This document shows positions 6,602 through 12,530 of a DNA stretch of 12,530 nt, in pieces (position 1 is the first letter of the stretch; every line of letters begins with the position of its first letter). The notes beneath the pieces were generated by a model, which saw only the letters and a program-made list of their open reading frames with translations, was not told where the DNA came from and searched no databases. The position numbers and the translations under genes were made by a program. Source of the stretch: CAVPEW01 sp050247895 (GTDB lineage: Bacteria > Actinomycetota > Acidimicrobiia > Acidimicrobiales > VFJN01); assembly GCA_050247895.1 (NCBI GenBank), contig JBFWTJ010000096.1, positions 1 to 12,530 on the forward strand, read 5' to 3'.

Positions 6602-7896
6602 CCGGGGTCCACGACCTGGTCGGCGTGGGCCTGGGCCCGATGGGCCTGTCGGTCGCCGCGCTGGCCGACGGGGTGGAGGGCCTCGACGCCGTCTTCCTGG
6701 ACGCGTCGGCCGGCTTCGCCTGGCACGAGGGCCTGCTGCTGGAGGGGACCACGCTCCAGGTGCCGTTCCTGGCCGACCTGGTGACCCTGGTCGACCCGAC
6801 CAGCCCGCACTCGTTCCTGGCCTACCTGGCCGAGCGCGACCGGCTCCTGCGCTTCTACCTCTACGAGAGCTTCCACGTGCCCCGCCGCGAGTACGACGCC
6901 TACTGCCGCTGGGTGGCCGGCCGGCTGCCGGCGTGCCGGTTCGGCCACGCCGTGCGCACGGTGCGCCCCGAGGGCGACGCGTGGGTGCTCGAGGTCGACG
7001 CGGGCGGCTCGGCCACCACCCTCCGGGCGCGGGCCGTGGCGTTCGCGGTGGGCACGGCGCCGTGGGTGCCGGGCTGCGCCGAGCCCCACCTCGGTCCCCG
7101 CGTCCTGCACAGCGCGGGGTGGGCGCAGGCGCGGGAGCGGGTCGCCGGCGTGCGCTCGGTCACCGTGGTCGGCTCGGGCCAGAGCGCGGCCGAGGTCGTC
7201 CTGGACCTGCTGGCCGACCCGGCCGGTCCCCGGGTGGAGTGGTTCACCCGGAGCCGGGGCTTCCTGCCCATGGAGTACTCGAAGCTGGGCCTGGAGCACT
7301 TCTCGCCCGAGTACCACCGCTGGTTCCGCTCGCTGCCCGCCGATCGGCGCGACGAGGTGCGGGCCGGGCAGGACCTGCTCTACAAGGGCATCTCGGCCAA
7401 GACGAGCGCGGCGATCTTCGACCTGCTCTACGAGCGCACCGTCGACGGCTCGGCGCCGGGGCTGGACTACCTGTCGGCGGTCGAGCTGGTCGGGCTCGAA
7501 CCGGTGGGCGACCGCTGGCGGCTGGCCCTGTCCCACCGCGACGAGGGCGAGGCCTTCGAGCACGACACCGACGCGGTGGTACTGGCCACCGGGTACCGGG
7601 CCCGGCCGCTGCCGGTGGCGCCGGGCCTGCTGGCCCTGGACCCGGCCGGCCGGCCGGTGGTGGAGCCCGACCTGCGCCTCCGGCTCGCCGAAGGCGGCCC
7701 GTCGTCCCTGTTCGTCATCGGGACCGAGCTCCACAGCCACGGCGTGGGCGCGCCCGACCTGGGCCTGGGGGCGCTGCGGGCGGCGTCGATCGTGAACGCG
7801 GCCGCGGGCCGGGCCCGGTACCGGGTGCCCGAGCGCACGGTGTTCCAGCGCTTCGGCCGCAAGGCGTGGCTCGACCGGGAGGGCGAAGGTGCCTGA
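6598..7896 (+). CDS. rhbE: Diamine N-monooxygenase (IucD/RhbE-like, FAD and NADPH)
   Basis: Flavin-dependent N-hydroxylating monooxygenase that converts the primary amine of 1,3-diaminopropane to a hydroxylamine using O2 and NADPH. The 432 residues are normal for the class. FAD-binding motif GVGLGPMGLSVA (9-20) opens the protein, followed by LQVPFLADLVTLVDPTSPHSFLAYL (53-77), very typical of IucD/PvdA/SidA, and the RREYDAYCRW segment (96-105). NADPH motif VVGSGQSAAEV (190-200), the ATGY motif (330-333) and the C-terminal LHSHGVGAPDLGLGALRAASIVN (378-400) are all present. The usual Asn after GP-x in the FAD motif (GPSNL or GPFNL) is Gly here (GPMGL). The substrate is taken as diaminopropane rather than lysine because the diaminobutyrate genes are in the operon. 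Starts at GTG 6598 with GGAGG 7 nt upstream and overlaps the next gene by 8 nt. Confidence 0.92.
   Translation: MTGVHDLVGVGLGPMGLSVAALADGVEGLDAVFLDASAGFAWHEGLLLEGTTLQVPFLADLVTLVDPTSPHSFLAYLAERDRLLRFYLYESFHVPRREYDAYCRWVAGRLPACRFGHAVRTVRPEGDAWVLEVDAGGSATTLRARAVAFAVGTAPWVPGCAEPHLGPRVLHSAGWAQARERVAGVRSVTVVGSGQSAAEVVLDLLADPAGPRVEWFTRSRGFLPMEYSKLGLEHFSPEYHRWFRSLPADRRDEVRAGQDLLYKGISAKTSAAIFDLLYERTVDGSAPGLDYLSAVELVGLEPVGDRWRLALSHRDEGEAFEHDTDAVVLATGYRARPLPVAPGLLALDPAGRPVVEPDLRLRLAEGGPSSLFVIGTELHSHGVGAPDLGLGALRAASIVNAAAGRARYRVPERTVFQRFGRKAWLDREGEGA
7877..7883 (+). promoter_or_regulatory. Ribosome binding site of NIS synthetase 2
   Basis: GGGAGGG five bases before GTG 7889, inside the end of the monooxygenase gene. 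It selects this GTG as the start and produces the only 8-nt overlap in the operon. Confidence 0.75.
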
Positions 7897-9733
7897 GCCG
7901 ACCGACCCCACGGCGTCGCTGGACGCCACCACGGCGGCCTGGCGGGAGGTGCTGACCGCCGAGCGGTGGGACCGGGCCAACCGCGAGCTGACGGCGAAGA
8001 TCATGACCGAGCTGATGTTCGAGGAGATCCTCGACCCGGCCCGCGTCGAGGACCCCGACGGGACCACGGCCACCTTCGCCCTGACCCTGCCCGACGGGTC
8101 CGATCTGTCGTTCCGGGGCCGCCGGCGCTTCCTCGGCCACTGGCGGGTCGACCCCGGCTCGCTGGTCCTGCGGGTGGATGGGGCCGAGGCTCCGCTGCCC
8201 GACGTGGTCGACCTGGTGGCCCTGGCCGCCCCGGCCCTGGGTGCCCACCCCTCCACCACGGCGGGGACGATCGGCGAGCTGTCCAACACGCTGCTGGGCG
8301 ACGTCTGGTCGCTGGCCAGGGGCCGGCCCGCGGCCGAGCTGGTCGACCTGGACCCGCTGCTGGTGGAGGGCGAGATGCGGGGCCACCCGTGGATCGTGGC
8401 CAACAAGGGCCGGGTCGGGTTCGGGGCGGCGGACCTGCTGGCCCACGCGCCGGAGTCCCAGCGCCCGGTGGCGCTGCCCTGGCTGGCCCTGGACCCGGCG
8501 GTGGCCGACGTCGCCACCCTCGACGGGCTCGACCACGCCACCGTGGCGGCCGAGCAGCTCGGCGACGAGGGGGTGGCCGACCTGCGGGCCCGGGCCGCGG
8601 CGGGCGGGCTGGACCCGGCCACGGCCGTGCTGGTCCCGGTCCACCCCTGGCAGTGGGACAACCGGATCCTGCCCCTGCACGCGGCCGACGTGGCCCGGGG
8701 CCGGATCGTCCCGCTGGGCCCGGGCCCGGCCCGCTACCTGCCCCAGCAGTCGATCCGCACCTTCGTCGACGTCGACCGGCCCGACCGTCGCTACGTGAAG
8801 CTCCCGGTGTCGATCCTCAACACGTCGGTGTACCGGGGCCTGCCCCGGGCCCGGGCCATGGCCGCGCCGGCGTTGACGGCCTGGTTCACCTCGATGACCG
8901 GGGCAGACCCGTTCCTGGCCGAGTGCGGCCTGGTGCTGCTGGGCGAGGTGGCCAGCGTGAGCGTCGCCCACCCGGCGATGGCCGCGGTGCCCGACGTGCC
9001 CTACCAGCACACCGAGATGCTCGGCTGCATCTGGCGGGAGTCGGTCGAGGGGCACCTGCGGCCGGGCGAGCGGGCCCTGACCATGGCCGCGCTGCTGCAC
9101 CGGGATCCCGACGGGGTGTCGCTGACCGAGCTGCTGGTGGCCCGCTCGGGCCTCTCCGTCGACGAGTGGGTCGAGCGGCTCCACCGGGCCACGCTGCCAC
9201 CCCTGCTCCACGTGCTGTACCGCTACGGCGCCGCCTTCTCGCCCCACGCCCAGAACTGCCTGGTCGTCCTGCGCGACGGGGCGGTGGAGCGGCTGGTGGT
9301 CAAGGACTTCGTGGACGACGTGATGGTGAGCTGCGAGGCGCTCCCCGAGCTCGACGGGATGCCGGCCGGCGTCCGGGCGGTGTTCGACGGCGGGCTGGAG
9401 TCGATGCTGCTGGTCCAGTGGATCCAGGGCGGGCTGCTGGTGTGCGTGCACCGCTACCTGTCCGAGCTGCTGGAGGACCGCCTGGGCTACCCCGAGTCGG
9501 CGTTCTGGGCCGCGGCGGAGCGGGTCGTGCGGGCCTACCAGGACCGGTTCGCGGCCGAGCTGGACGGCCGCTTCGCGCTGTTCGACCTGGACGCCCCGGC
9601 GTTCGTGAAGCTGTGCCTCAACCGGGTCCGCCTGCTGGAGCGGGGCTACGCCGATGCGGCCGAGCGCCCGATCGCCAGCGCGGTGGGCTTCATCGACAAC
9701 CCCCTGGCCCCCCGGGACGAGGTCCTGTCGTGA
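7889..9733 (+). CDS. rhbF: NIS siderophore synthetase 2 (IucA/IucC family, RhbF position)
   Basis: Second NRPS-independent synthetase, expected to attach the other N-acyl-N-hydroxy-diaminopropane arm to the citrate core and complete the dihydroxamate. The 614 residues match full family length. N-terminal ERWDRANRELTAKIMTEL (25-42) is typical of the IucC/AlcC/RhbF side. Catalytic-domain motifs: LSNTLLGD (131-138), GHPWIVANKGRVGF (165-178), VPVHPWQWDN (249-258), LPQQSIRTF (284-292), KLPVSILNTSVYRGLP (304-319). FhuF-like C-terminal part: AFSPHAQNCLVVLRDG (449-464), VVKDFVDDV (470-478), HRYLSELLE (521-529) and FVKLCLNRV (572-580). It is clearly divergent from synthetase 1, so this is not a recent duplication. 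GTG 7889 is supported by GGGAGGG upstream. It overlaps acyltransferase 2 by GTGA. Confidence 0.93.
   Translation: MPEPTDPTASLDATTAAWREVLTAERWDRANRELTAKIMTELMFEEILDPARVEDPDGTTATFALTLPDGSDLSFRGRRRFLGHWRVDPGSLVLRVDGAEAPLPDVVDLVALAAPALGAHPSTTAGTIGELSNTLLGDVWSLARGRPAAELVDLDPLLVEGEMRGHPWIVANKGRVGFGAADLLAHAPESQRPVALPWLALDPAVADVATLDGLDHATVAAEQLGDEGVADLRARAAAGGLDPATAVLVPVHPWQWDNRILPLHAADVARGRIVPLGPGPARYLPQQSIRTFVDVDRPDRRYVKLPVSILNTSVYRGLPRARAMAAPALTAWFTSMTGADPFLAECGLVLLGEVASVSVAHPAMAAVPDVPYQHTEMLGCIWRESVEGHLRPGERALTMAALLHRDPDGVSLTELLVARSGLSVDEWVERLHRATLPPLLHVLYRYGAAFSPHAQNCLVVLRDGAVERLVVKDFVDDVMVSCEALPELDGMPAGVRAVFDGGLESMLLVQWIQGGLLVCVHRYLSELLEDRLGYPESAFWAAAERVVRAYQDRFAAELDGRFALFDLDAPAFVKLCLNRVRLLERGYADAAERPIASAVGFIDNPLAPRDEVLS
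9719..9722 (+). promoter_or_regulatory. Ribosome binding site of acyltransferase 2
   Basis: GAGG with 7 nt spacing to GTG 9730, supporting the overlapping start of that gene. Confidence 0.55.
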
Positions 9734-10350
9734 GGGGCCCGGACGGCTCGGAGATCGAGGTCGCGGTGCTGGCCGAGCGGGCGGTCTACGAGGAGCAGGA
9801 CCCGGTGCTGGGGCGGCGCCTGTGGGGCCGGCTGGCCGACCCGGCGCTCGACGCCCCGCTGCTGTGGTCGTGGATGCACCGGCCCCACGTGGCCGAGTTC
9901 TGGGAGATGGACTGGCCGCTGGACTGGATCCGCGACTACCTGGTCCGCCAGGTCGACGACCCGAACCGGGCGCCCTACCTGGGCTTCGTGGACGACGAGC
10001 CGATCGGCTACCTGGAGGTGTACGACCCGGCCCACGACGTGCTGGGCGCCTACGCGCCGATCCAGCACGGCGACGTCGGGGCCCACGTCCTGCTGGGCGA
10101 GGAGGAGCAGCTGGGCCGCATCAGCGTGGCCTTCGGCTTCATGGTCAACCGCTACCTGTTCGGCCGGCCCGGCGTGCACCGGATCGTGGGCGAGCCCGAC
10201 GTGCGCCACCACAACTTCCTGTCCCTGCTGGCCTTCCTGGGCTACCGCAAGCACGGCGAGGTCGACCTGCCCGACAAGCGGGCCGCGTTCATGGTCTGCG
10301 AGCGCCGGGACTTCGAGCGGCTGTCGAGCCGGCGCCGCAGGGCCGGGTGA
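9730..10350 (+). CDS. Siderophore N-acyltransferase 2 (second IucB-like GNAT)
   Basis: A second acyltransferase of the IucB/MbtK type in the same operon. The 206 residues align by eye with acyltransferase 1 over the whole domain: WMHRPHVAEFWEMD (48-61), YLGFVDDEPIGYLEVYDP (83-100), GDVGAHVLLG with His119, EPDVRHHNFLSLLAFLGY (155-172) and EVDLPDKRAAFMVCER (177-192). Outside these motifs it differs strongly, so it is probably a separate lineage and may accept a different acyl-CoA or amine. Plausible roles are acylating the second arm with another acyl group, as decenoyl is added in rhizobactin 1021 and related lipidated citrate siderophores, or a redundant acetyltransferase. The sequence cannot decide. 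GTG 9730 has GAGG 7 nt upstream and overlaps the synthetase stop (GTGA). The next gene starts in its stop codon. Confidence 0.88.
   Translation: MRGPDGSEIEVAVLAERAVYEEQDPVLGRRLWGRLADPALDAPLLWSWMHRPHVAEFWEMDWPLDWIRDYLVRQVDDPNRAPYLGFVDDEPIGYLEVYDPAHDVLGAYAPIQHGDVGAHVLLGEEEQLGRISVAFGFMVNRYLFGRPGVHRIVGEPDVRHHNFLSLLAFLGYRKHGEVDLPDKRAAFMVCERRDFERLSSRRRRAG
10339..10342 (+). promoter_or_regulatory. Ribosome binding site of the exporter ATPase gene
   Basis: AGGG with 7 nt spacing to ATG 10350. It favours that ATG over the adjacent in-frame GTG at 10347. Confidence 0.55.
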
Positions 10351-11330
10351 TGGCGGCGGTCTGCGAGGTCCGGGGCCTGGCCAAGCGCTACGGCGACCGG
10401 GTCGCGCTCTTCGACGTCGACCTGGAGGTGCCGGCCGGTCGGGTGGTGGCGCTGCTCGGCCGCAACGGCGCGGGCAAGTCGACGCTGGTCGGCGCGGTGG
10501 CGGGCCTGCTGCGCCCGGACCGGGGCGGGGTGCGGGTCATGGGCCAGGACCCGAGCCGGGCCGGCGTGCGGGAGCGACGCCGGATCGGCCTGGCCGCCCA
10601 GGAGATCGGCGTGTACCCCGGCCTCACGGTGGAGCAGAACCTGCGGGCCTTCGGCGAGGTGGCCGGCCTGTCCCGCCGGGCGGCCCGGCGGCGTGCCGGC
10701 GAGGTGGCCGAGCCGTTCGGGCTGGCCCCGCTGCTGGGCCGGCGGGCGGGCCAGCTCTCGGGCGGCGAGCAGCGCCGGCTCCACAGCGCGGCCGCGGTGG
10801 TCCACGAGCCGCCGTTCGTGATCCTCGACGAGCCGACGGCGGGCGCGGACGCCCAGACCCGGGCCGCGATCGTGGCCGTGGTGGGCGACATGGCGGCGAG
10901 GGGCGTCGCGGTGCTCTACGCCTCCCACTACTTCCCCGAGGTCGAGGCGCTGGGCGCCGACGTGGCCATCCTGGACCGGGGCCGGGTGGTGGCCTCGGGT
11001 GGGCTCGACGCGCTGGTCGAGCGTCACGGCCAGCACGCCCTGGTGCTGTCCTTCGAGGACGGGGAGCGCCTGCGGCTGCCCTGCGACCGGCCGGCCGCGG
11101 TCCTGCCCCGGGTGCTGGAGCGCCTCGGCGGCCACGCCCGCCGGCTGGCCGGGGTGGAGGTCGTCCGCCCGTCGCTGGAGGACGTCTACCTGCGGCTGAC
11201 CGGTGCCCCGATCGCCCCGGGCGAGCCCGAGGGCGCGGTCGAGGGCCCGGCGGGGCCGGCCGGTGCGGTCGAGGATCCGGCCGGTGGGGAAGGTCCGGGC
11301 GGGGGGAGCGACGTGGAGGTGGTGGTGTGA
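10350..11330 (+). CDS. ABC-2 type exporter ATP-binding protein, probable siderophore export
   Basis: Cytoplasmic ATPase of the CcmA/NodI/DrrA type that would drive export together with the following permease. In 326 residues it has Walker A GRNGAGKST (37-45), Q-loop Gln84 in AAQEIGVYPGLTVEQNL, signature LSGGEQRR (136-143), Walker B FVILDEP (156-162) and switch His193. The SLEDVYLRLTG ending (275-285) is typical of exporter ATPases that pair with ABC-2 permeases. It is clearly distinct from the importer ATPase at 313-1176. Beyond residue 286 there is a Gly/Pro/Glu-rich tail with an imperfect repeat, AVEGPAG (296-302) and AVEDPAG (306-312), not usual for the family. ATG 10350 lies in TGATG with the previous stop. 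The substrate is inferred from operon position only. Confidence 0.88.
   Translation: MAAVCEVRGLAKRYGDRVALFDVDLEVPAGRVVALLGRNGAGKSTLVGAVAGLLRPDRGGVRVMGQDPSRAGVRERRRIGLAAQEIGVYPGLTVEQNLRAFGEVAGLSRRAARRRAGEVAEPFGLAPLLGRRAGQLSGGEQRRLHSAAAVVHEPPFVILDEPTAGADAQTRAAIVAVVGDMAARGVAVLYASHYFPEVEALGADVAILDRGRVVASGGLDALVERHGQHALVLSFEDGERLRLPCDRPAAVLPRVLERLGGHARRLAGVEVVRPSLEDVYLRLTGAPIAPGEPEGAVEGPAGPAGAVEDPAGGEGPGGGSDVEVVV
11315..11319 (+). promoter_or_regulatory. Ribosome binding site of the ABC-2 permease gene
   Basis: GGAGG with 7 nt spacing to GTG 11327, lying in the last codons of the ATPase gene; it fixes the overlapping start. Confidence 0.7.
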
Positions 11331-12094
11331 CGCCGGGCCTGGCCGTGCTGCGCAACGAGGCCCGCCTGGCCGTGCGCGACCCCCTGCCCGTGGTGGTGCT
11401 GCTGGCCATGCCGGCGGTCCTGATGGCGCTGCTGGCCCCGGCGCTGGCCCTGGCCCTGGCCTCGGAGGGCTACGTCGGCGCGCCGGGATCGTCCCAGGCC
11501 GTGCCCGGCATGGTGACGGTGTTCTCGTTCTTCGTGGTGGCCTTCGTGGGCTTCGCCCTGTTCCGCGAGCACGGCTGGCGGACCTGGCCCCGGCTGCGGG
11601 CCGCGGGCCTGGGCGGGGCGGGCACGATGGTGGGCAAGCTGGCCCTGCCCGCGGCGATGCTCGCCGTGCAGCACCTGGTCCTGTTCGTGGTCGGTTCCGC
11701 CTTCCTGGACCTGGAGGTGGCAGGCCCGGCGGTGGCGGTGGTGGCGGTGTCGGCCGCCTACGGGGCCGTGGTGCTGGCCGCCGGCCTGGCCGCGGCGGCG
11801 GTCCTGTCGACGATCCAGCAGGTGAACGCGGTGACCAACCTGGGGGCCATGGTGCTGGGGGGCCTGGGCGGGGGGTTCGTACCGGTCAGCACGCTGCCGG
11901 GCTGGGTCCGGCCGGTGGCACCGGTCTCGCCGGCCTACTGGGCCATGGAGGGCTACCGGGCGGTGGTGCTCGACGGTGAGGGCCTGGCCGGGGTGGCCCG
12001 CCCGGTCGGGGTCCTGGCCGCGTTCGCCATGGCCCTGGGTTGGCTGGCGGTCCGCCGGCTGCGCCTCGACGACCCCAAGCGGACCTGGGGCTGA
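11327..12094 (+). CDS. ABC-2 type transporter permease, probable siderophore export
   Basis: Integral membrane subunit of the exporter. The 255 residues contain about six hydrophobic segments (near 20-46, 61-79, 103-126, 133-160, 169-187 and 226-243). The FREHGWRTWPRLRAAG stretch (79-94) after the second segment corresponds to the cytoplasmic loop that couples to the ATPase. GGFVPVSTLPGWVRPVAPVSPAYWAMEGY (181-210) is the characteristic C-terminal motif of ABC-2 permeases. Length is typical for a half-transporter that forms a dimer. GTG 11327 overlaps the ATPase stop (GTGA) with GGAGG 7 nt upstream, so the two are made together. Export of the finished siderophore is the simplest role from context, but ABC-2 families carry many substrates. 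Confidence 0.88.
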   Translation: MTPGLAVLRNEARLAVRDPLPVVVLLAMPAVLMALLAPALALALASEGYVGAPGSSQAVPGMVTVFSFFVVAFVGFALFREHGWRTWPRLRAAGLGGAGTMVGKLALPAAMLAVQHLVLFVVGSAFLDLEVAGPAVAVVAVSAAYGAVVLAAGLAAAAVLSTIQQVNAVTNLGAMVLGGLGGGFVPVSTLPGWVRPVAPVSPAYWAMEGYRAVVLDGEGLAGVARPVGVLAAFAMALGWLAVRRLRLDDPKRTWG

Positions 12095-12099
12095 GCGCG

Positions 12100-12530
12100 G
12101 TGGGCCTGGAGGACTTCGACGCCATCCCCACGTTCGTGACCCGGGTGGTGCGCGTCGCCGACGAGAACCCCCGGTTGCGCCGGATCACCTTCGGGGGCGG
12201 CGACCTGGCCCGGTTCGCGCCCCTGGGGCCCGACACCTTCGTCTACGTCCTGCTGCCCCCTCCGGGGCGCCGGGACCTGACCGTCGACCGGTCCTTCACC
12301 TGGCTGGGCTGGGCCGCGACCCCCGAGGAGGACCGGGCCGTCGGGGGCTACTACACGGTCCGGGCCTGGCGGCCGGAGCCGGCCGAGGTCGACGCGCTGT
12401 TCGAGCTGCACGAGCCGGCGGGCCCGGCCTCGGCCTGGGCGGCCCGGGCCGAGCCGGGCGACCCGGTGGCCCTGTGGGGTCCCCGGGAGGCGTACGCGCC
12501 GCCGCCGGGCACCGAGTGGCTCCTGCTGGT
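12100..12530 (+). CDS. Siderophore-interacting protein, FAD-dependent ferric reductase (5' part)
   Basis: N-terminal 143 residues of a ViuB/YqjH-type flavoprotein that reduces ferric siderophore in the cytoplasm and releases Fe(II); the gene runs off the right edge. TRVVRVADENPRLRRITFGG (14-33) is the usual opening of the FAD-binding barrel, TFVYVLLP (46-53) a conserved strand, GGYYTVRAWRPE (82-93) the flavin-binding site, FELHEPAGPASAWAARAEPGD (101-121) the isoalloxazine-phosphate contact region, and LWGPREAY (125-132) the start of the linker. The family Arg two residues before YT is Gly here. Only the NAD(P)H-binding C-terminal half lies outside. GTG 12100 begins 5 nt after the permease stop with a weak GGGG (12087-12090) upstream. 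Its frame is open to the window end. Confidence 0.88.
   Translation, partial: MGLEDFDAIPTFVTRVVRVADENPRLRRITFGGGDLARFAPLGPDTFVYVLLPPPGRRDLTVDRSFTWLGWAATPEEDRAVGGYYTVRAWRPEPAEVDALFELHEPAGPASAWAARAEPGDPVALWGPREAYAPPPGTEWLLL

Noticed and set aside
6463..9451. Long minus-strand open frames (6463-8661 and 7715-9451) opposite the monooxygenase and synthetase 2
   Set aside because: Same reason: biased composition, no recognisable domains, and fully overlapped by genuine plus-strand genes.
12060..12100. Terminator between permease and reductase genes
   Set aside because: Only 5 nt separate the genes and no stem-loop with a T run is present; the operon appears to continue.

Overview
The window is very G+C-rich (roughly three quarters by eye), with strongly G/C-biased third codon positions and mostly GTG starts. 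This points to a high-GC actinobacterium. Acidimicrobiia or a relative would fit, but the lineage is a guess. Gene packing is extreme: the only real intergenic space is 76 nt at 1177-1252, and there is no gene-free stretch over 300 bases. No RNA gene, insertion sequence, CRISPR array or clear terminator was seen.

Layout: on the minus strand, reading left from the divergent promoter, lie an iron-siderophore uptake ATPase (313-1176) and the 5' part of its lipoprotein substrate-binding protein (1-316). That second gene carries an in-frame TAG at 41-43. On the plus strand, reading right, is one long apparent operon: diaminobutyrate aminotransferase (1253-2614), diaminobutyrate decarboxylase (2611-4158), IucA/IucC synthetase 1 (4155-6008), IucB-type acyltransferase 1 (6005-6601), amine N-monooxygenase (6598-7896), IucA/IucC synthetase 2 (7889-9733), IucB-type acyltransferase 2 (9730-10350), ABC exporter ATPase (10350-11330), ABC-2 permease (11327-12094) and a siderophore-interacting reductase cut by the window end (12100-12530).

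How it works together (family knowledge plus inference): the first two enzymes turn aspartate semialdehyde into 1,3-diaminopropane via 2,4-diaminobutyrate. The monooxygenase and an acyltransferase make N-hydroxy-N-acyl-diaminopropane arms. The two NIS synthetases attach two arms to citrate, giving a schizokinen/rhizobactin-1021-type dihydroxamate. The first six genes follow the order rhbABCDEF of the Sinorhizobium rhizobactin 1021 locus. The extra acyltransferase, the dedicated ABC-2 exporter and the reductase go beyond that set. They suggest a self-contained make-export-import-release unit, possibly for a siderophore with two different acyl groups.

A DtxR/IdeR-like iron box at 1178-1196 lies between the divergent transcripts and covers a candidate -10 element for each direction, so iron repression of both sides is likely.
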